64,000 nucleotides of DNA. Source: Streptomyces sp. NBC_00576 (GTDB taxonomy: Bacteria; Actinomycetota; Actinomycetes; Streptomycetales; Streptomycetaceae). The notes below the pieces were generated by a model, which had not been told where the DNA came from, made no database searches, and saw only the letters and a list, made by a program, of their open reading frames with translations. Below, one piece after another: positions 1 to 8,603 of this stretch; the stretch's first letter is position 1, and each line of letters opens with the position of its first letter. The stretch is taken from positions 10,230,001 through 10,294,000 of the forward strand of contig NZ_CP107780.1 of NCBI RefSeq assembly GCF_036345175.1, written 5' to 3'. The position numbers and the translations under genes were made by a program.

Positions 1-1478
1 GACACCGCGGGTACGCCGCCGCCCTACCGGGGGCCGGCCCCGTACGAACCGGAGGACCGCGCCTACTTCTTCGGTCGGGACAGCCTGGTGGCGGAGTTGG
101 TGGCACTGGTGACCGAGCGGCGGTTCGCGATTCTGTCCGGTGCCTCAGGGAGCGGGAAGTCCTCCCTGCTGCGGGCGGGATTGGTCCCGGCGCTGCAGGA
201 GACGGCGGGACGACTTCGGCCTTCCTCTCTGGTCCGGCTGCTCACGCCGGGGGAGGGTCCTGCGGCCGCCTACGACCGTCTGTTGAACCCGTGCCCCGAT
301 GAGCCTGAAATCTGGGTGGTGGTCGACCAGTTCGAGGAGGTCTTCGCGCTCTGCCGGAACCGGGCCGAGCGAAACCGCTTCATCGACCTGCTGCTGGCCG
401 CCCGAGAGCCGGACAGCCGGGTACGGGTGGTGCTCGCCGTACGGGCTGACTATCGCGGTCGCTGCGCCGAGCACCCTGGTCTCGCGCAGGCACTGCGGGA
501 TTCCAGTCTGCGGATCGGCCCGATGAGCCCTGCGGAACTGCGGGAGGCGGTCACCGGGCCGGCTGCCGCCGAAGGGCTGCTGGTGGAACGGGAGTTGACC
601 AACAGGCTGGTCCAGGACGTCGCGAACCAGCCGGGCGGACTGCCGATCCTCTCGCGCGCCCTGCTGGAGACCTGGCGAAAACGCCGGGGCCGGATGCTGA
701 CGCTGGCCGCCTACGAAGCCGTTGGCGGCGTCCTCGGCCCGATCGTCGCCACCGGTGAAGAGGTCTACGGCCGTCTGTCCCCCGCTCAGGCACGCACCGT
801 CCGGCAGCTGTTGTTGCGGATGGTCGTCCCCGGGGACTGTTCCCCCGACACTCCACGCCCGATTCCCATGGCCGAGCTCCGCTCCCTTCCGGAGCCCGAG
901 GAGGCGGTCCGGGTCGTGGAAAGGCTGGCCCATGCCAGGCTGCTCACCGTGGGCGGGGACATGGTGGAACTCGCCCACGAGGCCCTGCTCACCCGCTGGG
1001 CCCGGCTGCGCGGCTGGATCGAGGAGGATCGGGAGCGGCTGCGCGAACAGTGCCGCCTCACCGAAGCCGCCCGTATCTGGCAGGAGTTCGGCCGCGACCC
1101 TGGCGCCCTGTACCGAGGTATCCGACTGGCCAGGGCGGAGGAGTTCTTCACCGCTCCAAAGATGCGCGGTGCCCTCACGGCACAGGAGAGGGCGTTCCTC
1201 AGCGCCTCCCGGCAGGCGTGCGAGGCGGAAAGGTGGGAAGCCGCCAGAACCACCCGCAGGGCACGGTGCCTGTGGGCCTCGCTGGCCGCTGTTCTGGCTG
1301 TCGTGCTGACCGCCGCGCTGGTCTCCCTGCAGCGGCCCCGGACGGGCGAGCGGCTGCCCATCGAGACGGCCGGACCGCCACTGTGGCCGACGAGGCCGCA
1401 TCGCGGGCGGATGCGGCCCGGAGCGAGGTTGATTGTTTGGCGCCGCGGGCTGGATTGATGAACAATTCCAGCCCCTGA
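1..1478 (+). pseudogene. nSTAND1-type NTPase / WD40-family protein, frameshifted and 3'-truncated, 5' end outside window
   Basis: The reading frame is open from base 1, so the gene starts upstream. It encodes the STAND NTPase module usually found before WD40 repeats: a PYRG-like entry, FFGRD, a Walker A motif (GASGSGKSS, near base 140), Walker B-like VVVDQFEEV near 310-340, and a long helical region ending in a hydrophobic segment near 1280-1325. Frame 1 stops at 1458, but from about 1340 family-like helical sequence (RAAAHRDGRT, then ADEAASRADAARSE) continues in frame 3 to a stop at 1478, so a frameshift lies near 1330-1345. The expected WD40 propeller is missing. Family members are large signalling or conflict NTPases; this copy is probably inactive unless the frameshift is a sequencing error. 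Confidence 0.75.
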
Positions 1479-1593
1479 AGACTCGCCAGCACATGCAGGC
1501 GTCACCGCGTCGGCCATGGCTCTATATCGGCGCTCTCATCTTTTGAGTTCGCTGCCATTTAGCGTGCCCTTTTTCTATCGTTCTCGCGTCACC

Positions 1594-1607
1594 GGGAGTT
1601 AACTCCC
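1594..1607. promoter_or_regulatory. Perfect 14-bp palindrome GGGAGTTAACTCCC
   Basis: A loop-free perfect dyad in the otherwise empty, unusually AT-rich stretch 1479-1808 between the broken NTPase gene and the secreted-protein gene. It is followed by CCTTTT. It could be an operator for the downstream gene or the remains of a terminator for the upstream one. Nothing else was recognised in this interval. Confidence 0.35.
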
Positions 1608-1808
1608 CCTTTTCACTGGACCCCTTGACCGTCGATCATCGGGCGTGGATATTGATGCCGCATCCGGAGATGATCTGTCGAAGATGTCCCCACCATTACC
1701 GGGTGACGAAGAAGACACGTGATGTGCCCCGTGATGGCTGGCTACCGAGGGTGGCGGTTCCCTCTCCCCCGACCGGCCGCCATCTGCTTCGACCAACAGG
1801 AATGCCCT

Positions 1809-2624
1809 ATGACCTCGCGTACCACGATCAATCGAGCCTGCGTCGCCGCGGGTCTGAGTCTGGCCTCGGTGCTGACGTTCGTCTCGCCGGCCAGCGCCGT
1901 CACCGACATCATGAGAGCCGAGCCGTTCGACGCCAACAGGGTGATGCTGACCCTGTGCAATGGCCCGACCTGGGACACATACTGGCTGATCAACGTCCAG
2001 ACCGGTGAGCTCAAGAGACGAAGCTACGACCAGTGGAAGTTCGACCACGTCTACTCCACGCTGCGCCATCCCTGGGAAATGGTCCGCGGCTACTGTTCCT
2101 ACCCCGAGTCGGCCAGTTGGACCTGGACCGGCGCCGAGCAGCAGACCAGCGACACACTGGTGAATTGCAGCTATAGGAGTACGCTTTCCCAGAACATCCA
2201 GGCGAACGGGACCACGACCAGCACCACGACCAACAGCGTCAGCGTCGAGGTCGGCATAGACTGGACCATCCTCGAAAAGGTGCTCTCCGTCTCGGCGGGC
2301 GGCTCCTACTCCCGCAGCTGGTCGTACGCAAAGGCGTCCGGCTGGTCGGTCACCACCGGCATCAGCATTCCGCCGCGGAGGAAGGGGTGGCTGGCGAAAC
2401 GTCCGGTGATGCGTACGGTCCGCAGCAATCCGGTCTTCCACGTGAAGGATTACCAGTGGGGCAAGACCAGGGTGAACTCCTGGCGCGGCCGCGGGTACAA
2501 CGAGATCGTCTCCTACGGCGCCTACTACGACGCCATCGGCAACGTGCTTGATTCCAACGGCCAGCCGTCGGGCCAGATCGTCGCCCGCGACCGAGGCGTG
2601 AACAGCCGCGCCGACTGCGGCTGA
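1809..2624 (+). CDS. Secreted protein with a Ser/Thr-alternating beta region (possible aerolysin/ETX-MTX2-like pore-forming fold)
   Basis: 271 residues. The start at 1809 is chosen over the in-frame ATG at 1719 because AGGA lies 7 nt upstream and the product then begins with a Sec signal peptide (MTSRTT, a hydrophobic stretch, then a cleavage site near SPASA-V). The mature part is rich in Trp, Tyr and Ser. Its middle (about residues 120-190) alternates Ser/Thr with other residues in the style of the insertion loop and flanking strands of aerolysin-like beta-pore-forming toxins, and ends in a TGISIPP turn. No catalytic motif was seen. A hairpin at 2746-2776 may terminate it. The pore-former assignment rests on sequence texture only; a structural surface protein is an alternative. 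Confidence 0.75.
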   Translation: MTSRTTINRACVAAGLSLASVLTFVSPASAVTDIMRAEPFDANRVMLTLCNGPTWDTYWLINVQTGELKRRSYDQWKFDHVYSTLRHPWEMVRGYCSYPESASWTWTGAEQQTSDTLVNCSYRSTLSQNIQANGTTTSTTTNSVSVEVGIDWTILEKVLSVSAGGSYSRSWSYAKASGWSVTTGISIPPRRKGWLAKRPVMRTVRSNPVFHVKDYQWGKTRVNSWRGRGYNEIVSYGAYYDAIGNVLDSNGQPSGQIVARDRGVNSRADCG

Positions 2625-2745
2625 GGCAGCCATAGCGACCCAACCGTGCGGCGGCGTCCGCCCGCGCTGACAAAGGTCGCGACTCCTTCCCGGTAGTTCC
2701 GGAAGAGGCTGCCGTGATGCCGGGTCGACATGATCCCGGCCCATT

Positions 2746-2776
2746 GGGGGCGTCGGTGCTTGGGTCCGACGCCCCC
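2746..2776 (+). terminator. Strong hairpin downstream of the secreted-protein gene
   Basis: Perfect 11-bp arms GGGGGCGTCGG and CCGACGCCCCC with a 9-nt loop, no U-tract. It lies about 120 nt past the stop at 2624, in the right place to be its terminator. The rest of 2625-2830 holds no recognisable gene. Confidence 0.55.
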
Positions 2777-2833
2777 GACATCGCTGTCGGTCCTCGGGCT
2801 GATGAGCCGGCGGTCCAGTTGTACTGCCGGGTC

Positions 2834-2859
2834 GGGGGCGGGGGCGGGGGCGGGAGGGG
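2834..2859 (+). repeat. G-run tract (G-quadruplex-type)
   Basis: Five runs of three to five G separated by single bases. It meets the usual G-quadruplex pattern on the + strand and sits at the left edge of an IS6-type transposase remnant. Confidence 0.6.
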
Positions 2860-2860
2860 T

Positions 2861-3027
2861 CGGCGGTCCGCGGCCAGGCGATTCTTCCGTCGTCTGGTGA
2901 AGAGGACCCGCACGGTGCCGCGGGTGGTCGTCACGGACAAGCTCCGCTGCTACGGCGCCGCTCACCGGAGGTCATGCCCTCGGTCGGACACCGCTCGTAC
3001 AAGGGGCTGAACAACCGGGATGAGCAA
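2861..3027 (+). mobile_element. IS6-family transposase remnant (frameshifted internal fragment)
   Basis: Reading from 2861 gives AARRFF followed by PRVVVTDKLRCYGAAHR, the central catalytic-domain block of IS6/IS26-type DDE transposases (family form: AAKRFF, VPRVIVTDKL.SYG). After a one-base shift near 2965 the same family sequence continues as REVMPS, GHRSYKGLNNR. Both the N-terminus and the C-terminal part with the last catalytic residue are missing, so this is a dead fragment. Confidence 0.75.
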
Positions 3028-3349
3028 CGAACCCGGGGTTCTACCTGAAGTCCCACACCAACGCCGCCTCGCTCCCGGCCACCGGCCAGGGCTCCACCGC
3101 CATCTCGGCCACCCTGCGGTCCAACATCCAGGTCACCCTGTACCTGAAGGTCGACGCCCCGGCCGGAGCCGTGATCGGTATCCAGACCGACCACTACGAC
3201 GACGGCAAGGGCCTGGTGGGCATCGACCAGGCCACCATCTTCAACGTCCGCGCCACCTACGTCTGCGCCGGCGGGGTCCAGGAGTTGGAGGCGCTGGGCT
3301 GGATGAGCGGCACCGCCGTGCGGTACACCATCCCGGCAGGCGTGACCCA
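3024..3349 (+). pseudogene. Orphan coding-like fragment of unknown protein
   Basis: Frame 3 is open from just after the stop at 3021 and reads as a plausible protein (FYLKSHTNAASLPATGQG, VTLYLKVDAPAGAVIGIQT, then ATYVCAGGVQELEALGWMSG) with beta-rich composition. It has no start codon or ribosome site and is fused directly to the IS6 remnant on its left and a transposase N-terminus on its right. It looks like the 3' part of a gene whose front was removed by transposition. The family was not recognised. Confidence 0.4.
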
Positions 3350-3432
3350 TCCCCTGCATAGAGGTCGTCGAGCCGCGTCGCGTAATCCTCCAACAGCCCC
3401 GGCGCGGGCGGACACGGGCGGCGGCTGGTCAT
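3350..3432 (-). mobile_element. N-terminal scrap of an IS701-like transposase
   Basis: From the ATG at 3432 on the minus strand the product begins MTSRRPCPPAPG, then LLEDYATRLDDLYAG. This is the typical start of IS701-like Streptomyces transposases, which normally continue to about 400 residues. Similarity ends after about 27 residues, where the orphan fragment on the other strand begins. The interval 3433-3544 holds nothing recognisable. Confidence 0.5.
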
Positions 3433-3544
3433 GGCGGACGCACCCAAGAGCTGACCAGGGTGGCGGCTGGGGGAGGCCCCTGAATCTGCAAGAAGCCGGA
3501 GACCGCTGCAGGAAGTGGGGGGCCAGTCCGGCGGTTGGCTTCAT

Positions 3545-3720
3545 GGAAGCTTCATGAGCTGAGTCGTACGTGCTTTATGAGGCGCCTGTTGTCTGGCGGT
3601 CATGCACGCACTCCTCGTCGCACCGGTGGACACTGCTGATCACCCTGCTGCGCGGCACCTGACCACGGCGGTTCACGCAGTGCTGTCCGGTTCCGTTGTG
3701 ATCGGCGCGTTCCCTCGTCC
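3545..3720. repeat. Dispersed repeat, copy A
   Basis: Starts GGAAGCTTCAT and shares roughly three quarters of its bases with 8180-8350 (copy B), essentially without gaps over the central 110 bp. Shared blocks include CTGGCGGTCATGCA, GCGGCACCTGAC and ACGGCGGTTCACGC. Both strands keep an open frame in both copies, so the coding strand cannot be decided; no known protein was recognised. It may be a decayed gene or a short mobile element. Bases 3721-4140 contain no supportable gene. Confidence 0.55.
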
Positions 3721-4140
3721 GGAGTCGGCCAGACACGTGGACCCCGTCGGCCAGGCGGTCGGCGATGACGTGCTGCATGAAGGAACCGGCAGCCTGTTCA
3801 CGACCTGGGTGGGGACAGCGGCGGCGGGGTCGGCGGCGATGCTCGCGGGTCCGTTCCACAGTCGACTGCCGGTCGGCGCGGCTGCATCGGCGCCATGGGG
3901 TTCCCACGCCTGAGTGCCGAATCGACCTGTTGGCCGCGACCGGCCCAGCCGAGGAGCGACTTGCCCGCTTGCACTCCCCGAGCGGCCTGCACCGCGCACT
4001 CGCACGCCCGTGGAGACAGCAGTCTCCATCGCGGCGGGGACCGTCGGCGTCCTGCGCGGGCCCTGCCCGGCCTGGCGACGGCGCCGTGACGCACGCACAT
4101 ACGACCTGACTCGCACATAGAAGGAAGAGGGGAACTCGAA

Positions 4141-5325
4141 ATGAACCTGCGACGGAACATCTCGCGTCGAAGGATGATCGAAGGGGCATCGGCCGCGGCG
4201 CTTGTCACGGCGGCGGCGGCCACGGTGCCGACTGCCATGGCCAGTCCGGAGACGGCATCGTCCGGCTCGGGGCTGCCAAAGGGCAATTGGCGTATCGACA
4301 CCCACGCCCACTACTCGCCCGACGTGTACAACGACTACCTGCAGCGCTACGGCCTCCTCGGCGCCATTACCGGGGCGTACGGTCCGTGGTCGGTCGAGCG
4401 GCACCTGGCCTTCATGGACGAGTACCGGATCCAGGCCAGCGTCCTGTCGTTCGGCGACCTCCAGGTCACCGTCGGCCCGGTCGACGACCGGCGCGCCACC
4501 GCCCGCGCGGTCAACGACTACGCCCACAACCTCGTGCAGACCCGTGGTGACCGGTTCGGGATCTTCGCGGTCACTCCGATGCCCGACATCGACGGCGCGG
4601 TCGCCGAGGTGGACCGCGCGCTCGGCGAACTGGATCTCGACGGCATCTGCCTGCTCACCAACTACAAGGGCACCTACCTCGGGGATCCTTCGTTCGCACC
4701 TCTGTACGAGATCCTCAATGACCGCCATGCCTACGTCTATGTCCACCCGACGGGTCCGGAGACGAACCCGGCTCCGAAGCTCTGCTTCGGCCCGGACATC
4801 CCGGCCGGGAACAACGTCTTCGAGTACACGTTCGATGCGACCCGCGCGATGACCAGCCTTATCTACAACGGTGTTCTGCGGGACTACCCGAACATTCGCT
4901 GGCACTTCACGCACTCCGGCGGGGCACTGCCGTTCCTGGCCTACCGGCTCGCGACACGGCACTCGGCCTTCCCGCCGTTCAACGAGGTGCTGCCCGAAGG
5001 CCCCCTCAAGTACATGAAGCGGCTGTTCTTCGACAACGCACAGGCGTTCACCGCCGCGCAGTTGGAGCCACTGGCGTCCCTCGTGCCCGCCGACCACATC
5101 ATGTTCGGCAGCGACTGGCCGGCGACCCGCCACCTCTACGCGGCCGACAACGTGGAGACGATGCCCTTCCTCAAGGGCAGCCTGCCGATTCTCAAGACAG
5201 GCGACCCCGAACCGACCGTCGACGAGATCTACAGCCGGCGCCAGCGGATCGCTCTCGAGCGGGACAACGCCCTCGACCAGTTCCCGAAACTGAAGGCGCG
5301 TATACGCCGCGCCGGCCCGCGCTGA
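4141..5325 (+). CDS. Tat-exported amidohydrolase-2 family protein (ACMSD-like TIM barrel)
   Basis: 394 residues. The first 35 form a twin-arginine signal peptide (SRRRMIEGA, then an alanine-rich segment). The body is an amidohydrolase-related barrel: metal-binding DTHAH at about residue 53, a HFTHSGGALPF segment, and MFGSDWP near the C-terminus carrying the catalytic Asp. Relatives (2-amino-3-carboxymuconate 6-semialdehyde decarboxylase, resorcylate decarboxylase) decarboxylate or hydrolyse aromatic acids; the substrate here is unknown. Export through Tat is less common for the family and suggests an extracytoplasmic metalloenzyme folded before transport. GGAAGAGGGG lies just upstream of the ATG. 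A cytoplasmic relative is at 10115-11068. Confidence 0.85.
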   Translation: MNLRRNISRRRMIEGASAAALVTAAAATVPTAMASPETASSGSGLPKGNWRIDTHAHYSPDVYNDYLQRYGLLGAITGAYGPWSVERHLAFMDEYRIQASVLSFGDLQVTVGPVDDRRATARAVNDYAHNLVQTRGDRFGIFAVTPMPDIDGAVAEVDRALGELDLDGICLLTNYKGTYLGDPSFAPLYEILNDRHAYVYVHPTGPETNPAPKLCFGPDIPAGNNVFEYTFDATRAMTSLIYNGVLRDYPNIRWHFTHSGGALPFLAYRLATRHSAFPPFNEVLPEGPLKYMKRLFFDNAQAFTAAQLEPLASLVPADHIMFGSDWPATRHLYAADNVETMPFLKGSLPILKTGDPEPTVDEIYSRRQRIALERDNALDQFPKLKARIRRAGPR

Positions 5326-5806
5326 GCCGCGACCGCACGCCGAGCCCGCCGCCCGCTGCCCCGCCGATGGGCCGCGGGCGGCGCTCTGTGCAAAGGTCAG
5401 CGCCAGCCGACGGAGGGGCCACCGACGGAAATCGACGTCGCCTGGCCGGGTGAACGCGGCCCGCAGGATGGGGAAGGCGGTTCCTGATCTGCCCAGCGGC
5501 GGAGGCCGGTGCCGGGACCAGCATGGAGAAGGGGATCACGCTGCACCGGCCGGCTTGCTGCCGTACCCCGTTCCGCCTCGCCTTCCGCGTCTGCCTGCCC
5601 TGGCAGGTCGCCCGGCCCGCCGCCCGGCTGCTGCAGGAGATCGGTTCGGACGTCGTGCACATCCCGTCCCAACGATCGTCGCCGGCCACGACAGACACCG
5701 TACGCTGGCCGCAATCGAGGCTCGCTGCCTCCACGCCGCCGGTCACCCCGCGGCCATGACGACCCTCCGCCTCCCTCTTCCCACCCGGCGATGGAAAGCG
5801 AGCACG
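5326..5806. other. Gap without recognisable gene
   Basis: Short open frames exist on both strands but none resembles a known family or has a good ribosome site. The segment just before 5807 must hold the promoter of the two-component operon; no clear motif was seen. Confidence 0.5.
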
Positions 5807-6511
5807 ATGAGTACGCAGCGCGTTCTGGTCGTCGATGACGAGCCCAAGATCCGTATGACCGTGCGCGGTTACCTGGAGGCGGACGGGTTCCACGTCGTCG
5901 AAGCCGCGGACGGACCGTCCGCCCTGCAGGCGGTCACCCGTGACCTGCCGGACCTCGTGGTGCTCGATGTGATGCTCCCGGGGCTGGACGGATTCCAGGT
6001 CCTGCGCCGCATCCGGGAGGCGAGTCAGATCCCGGTGATCATGCTCACCGCCCGCGACGAGGAGGTCGACCGGCTGATCGGCTTCACCACCGGCAGCGAC
6101 GACTACGTCACCAAGCCGTTCAGCCCCCGCGAACTGGCCCTGCGGGTGCGCGCCATCCTGCGGCGCACAGACAGCCGGTCCGAGGCGGCCGACGAGGACG
6201 GCGTCCTGCGCTTCGACGGGCTGACTGTCGACAGCGTGACGCGGACCGTGCTGGTCGATGCCGACCGGGCGGTGGAACTGTCCGCTCTCGACTTCGATCT
6301 GCTGTTCGCGATGGCCCGGGCCCCCGGACGGGTCTTCACCCGGCGCGGCCTGCTGGCCCAAGTATGGGGCGAGGACTTCTTCGGTGACGAGCGCGTCGTG
6401 GACGTGCACATCCGCACTCTGCGACGTGCGCTGGGCGACGACGCGGGCGCACCCCGGTTCGTGGGAACCGTCCGCACCATCGGCTACCGGTTCACAGGGC
6501 GCCCCGCCTAG
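5807..6511 (+). CDS. OmpR/PhoB-family response regulator
   Basis: 234 residues. Receiver domain with acidic pocket (VVDDE, residues 8-12), phosphoacceptor Asp54 in VVLDVMLPG, and Lys103 in VTKPF; then a winged-helix DNA-binding domain (ELSALDFDLL to VVDVHIRTLRRAL and GTVRTIGYRF). All key residues are present. The start at 5807 has GGAAAG about 8 nt upstream. It is followed after 22 nt by its sensor kinase in the same operon. Confidence 0.95.
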   Translation: MSTQRVLVVDDEPKIRMTVRGYLEADGFHVVEAADGPSALQAVTRDLPDLVVLDVMLPGLDGFQVLRRIREASQIPVIMLTARDEEVDRLIGFTTGSDDYVTKPFSPRELALRVRAILRRTDSRSEAADEDGVLRFDGLTVDSVTRTVLVDADRAVELSALDFDLLFAMARAPGRVFTRRGLLAQVWGEDFFGDERVVDVHIRTLRRALGDDAGAPRFVGTVRTIGYRFTGRPA

Positions 6512-6533
6512 CGGCCAGGAAGGACACCCACCC

Positions 6534-7664
6534 ATGCCTGCCTCCCGCTTCCCGGCCTACCACCGGTCTCGTGCGCGGCTGCGCCGAATCATGGAGCGTC
6601 TGTCGTTCCGCAACCGGCTGGTGCTCTCGCACGTCATGGTGCTCCTTCTGGCACTGGCGGCCATGGCGGCGATCAGCGCGCTGATCGAGGTGTGGCTCGG
6701 TTTTGACGACGTCGAAGGCGACGTGGTCCTGCAGGTCGGCCTGTTGTTCGGAGTGGCCGCGGCGTTCCCGGCGTCCGTCGCCCTGTCCCGGTTTCTGCTG
6801 CGTCCGCTCGACAGGGTGCGTGCCGCCACGCGCCGGCTCGCCGAGGGACACTACGACGATGTCCTCGAACTTCCCAGCGAGCCGGGCCTGGCAGCGCTGG
6901 TCGAAGACGTCAACACGCTGGCGGCAGCCCTAGCCGACACCGAACGCCGCCGCGCCCGGCTGATCTCCGAGGTCGCCCACGAGATGCGAACCCCCATCAC
7001 CCTTCTACGCGCCCAGATCGAGGGCGTGGCCGACGGTATCTTCGTCCCCGATGAGGCGATGTTCGCTTCCCTCGCCGACGACCTGTACCGGCTGCAGCGC
7101 TTGGCGGGCGACCTCTCCAGCCTGTCCCGGTCGGAGGAGGGCGCCTTCGTTCTTCACGGCAAGCTCACCGACGTGGCCATGGTGGCTCGGGCCACAGCCG
7201 AGCGACTGCGCCCCCAGTACGACGCCCAGCTGGTGACCCTCGTCGTGGACGCGGGCACACCCGTCGGCGCTTTCTGCGACCCGGACCGGATCACCCAGGT
7301 CCTGGTGAACCTGCTCGGCAACGCACTGGCCGCATCCGATCGGCACGGGCGTGTGGCGCTGTCCGTGCACGCTGAACCGTCTCCCGTGCCCCATGTGATC
7401 GTCCGTATCGTGGATGACGGCATCGGCATCGCCGAACACAACCTGGAGCGCATCTTCCACCGCTTCGAACGCCTTGAGCGTCCCGGCCGACCCGCTGCCG
7501 CCGGCGGTAGCGGCATCGGCCTGGCCATCGCCCGGGGCATCGCCCGAGCCCATGGCGGAGACATCACCGCGGAATCCGCCGGCCTGGGCAAGGGAGCAAC
7601 GTTCTCCTTGCGCCTACCGCAGGAACCCGCCCCAGGGGGCGGCATGCCACCGGGCTCCCGCTGA
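6534..7664 (+). CDS. Sensor histidine kinase (HAMP, HisKA, HATPase)
   Basis: 376 residues. Two membrane helices (about 30-50 and 66-86) separated by a very short extracytoplasmic loop, a HAMP-like linker, the phosphorylated His149 in SEVAHEMRTP, then the ATPase domain with N box (NLLGNAL), G1 (DDGIGI) and G2 (GGSGIGLAI). The loop of about 15 residues suggests an intramembrane or membrane-perturbation signal. AGGAAGGA precedes the ATG; it is co-transcribed with the regulator at 5807-6511. Confidence 0.93.
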   Translation: MPASRFPAYHRSRARLRRIMERLSFRNRLVLSHVMVLLLALAAMAAISALIEVWLGFDDVEGDVVLQVGLLFGVAAAFPASVALSRFLLRPLDRVRAATRRLAEGHYDDVLELPSEPGLAALVEDVNTLAAALADTERRRARLISEVAHEMRTPITLLRAQIEGVADGIFVPDEAMFASLADDLYRLQRLAGDLSSLSRSEEGAFVLHGKLTDVAMVARATAERLRPQYDAQLVTLVVDAGTPVGAFCDPDRITQVLVNLLGNALAASDRHGRVALSVHAEPSPVPHVIVRIVDDGIGIAEHNLERIFHRFERLERPGRPAAAGGSGIGLAIARGIARAHGGDITAESAGLGKGATFSLRLPQEPAPGGGMPPGSR

Positions 7665-8042
7665 CTCCATCGACCTATCGAGTTATCGACCCCGGAGCGG
7701 AGGTGATGAGCAGGTCGCGGTCGTGAAGGACATCGAGGGAGTGCGCTCGGTGCGCGTCGCCGAGTTCGGAGACGGCGAGAGCGCGTGCGGCGACCGCGGC
7801 GCGTGACACGGTCAGCGTCCCGGGGATCGCTCGGTCCGCAGGCTTTCCCGGTGCACGGTCAGCAGGACCCACAGCGTGTGAGCGGGCGTCAGACGCTCCT
7901 CGGGCAAAGAGGTGCCCTGCCAACTCCCTTCCGCCGACACCAGGAGACGCGGCGCGGCCACCTCGACGGTGGTGACGGCGGATCCGGCCCCCCAGGGGCT
8001 TCCCCCACGGCGGCGTTACGCATGTGACGGGAAGTACCAGAC
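7665..8042. other. Gap without recognisable gene
   Basis: No open frame here shows a known domain, and no terminator of clear quality was found behind the kinase gene. The segment ends at the broken oxidoreductase start at 8043. Confidence 0.45.
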
Positions 8043-8150
8043 ATGAAGGCCATCGTGTACGAGGAGTTCGGCGGCTCCGAGGTCATGGCCGTCGCCGTCA
8101 ACAGTTCGGACCACAGGATCCGCCGCGGCCGGCTGCAGCCCTGCTCCCCG
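8043..8150 (+). pseudogene. Remnant of an NADPH:quinone oxidoreductase with internal deletion
   Basis: Begins MKAIVYEEFGGSEV, the standard N-terminus of medium-chain quinone/zinc oxidoreductases, then jumps directly to AVNSSDHRIRRG, which in the family lies about 25-30 residues later. The rest of the enzyme is missing and dispersed repeat copy B follows. Clearly non-functional. Confidence 0.6.
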
Positions 8151-8179
8151 GGCGCCGGCGGCAAGAGCCCGGCTTCACG

Positions 8180-8350
8180 GAAGCTTCATAGGCCGAGTGG
8201 TATGAGCTTTATCAGGCGGCTGTTGCCTGGCGGTCATGCAGGCTTTCCGCGTCCCGCCATCGACCGCCGTTGATCACGATGCTTTGCGGCACCTGACTAC
8301 GGCGGTTCACGCCGCCCGGTCCGGTTCCGTCGTGCTCGGCGCGCTCCGTC
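8180..8350. repeat. Dispersed repeat, copy B
   Basis: Partner of the repeat at 3545-3720; starts GGAAGCTTCAT and keeps the same blocks in the same order. It lies between the broken oxidoreductase and the alcohol dehydrogenase. Confidence 0.55.
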
Positions 8351-8522
8351 ATGTGGGGTGGGCGGAGCACGTAGAAGTCGTGGGGCAGACGCTTGCACCG
8401 GACCGGACTCGTGATCAGTCGGGACTTGCTCGCGAACCCGACGCTGTCGTTCGACCCGGACACGGCGGAGCGGATCTTCGAGCTGATGCTCACCCGCCCG
8501 AGATCAAGTGACCGATCGTCAG

Positions 8523-8544
8523 ACTGATCGTCAGACCGATCAGT
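8523..8544. promoter_or_regulatory. Perfect 8-bp inverted repeat, candidate TetR-type operator
   Basis: ACTGATCG, 6-nt spacer, CGATCAGT, preceded by a partial direct copy so that GATCGTCAGAC occurs twice in tandem. It lies 60 bp upstream of the alcohol dehydrogenase start. The size and form match TetR-family operators; no TetR gene adjoins it in this window. Confidence 0.5.
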
Positions 8545-8603
8545 TTTCTGGCGGCTGTATGCAGCCCCCGATGAACCGCGTAACGATCTGAAGGAACGTG
8601 AAA

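Noticed and set aside
145..1494. 449-codon frame on the minus strand
   Set aside because: Antisense shadow of the STAND NTPase, with Gly/Gln/Arg-rich composition and no domain.
5450..5806. Upstream extension of the OmpR-type regulator to 5450
   Set aside because: The added 119 residues are Arg/Pro/Ala-rich without domain, while ATG 5807 gives a normal 234-residue protein with a ribosome site.
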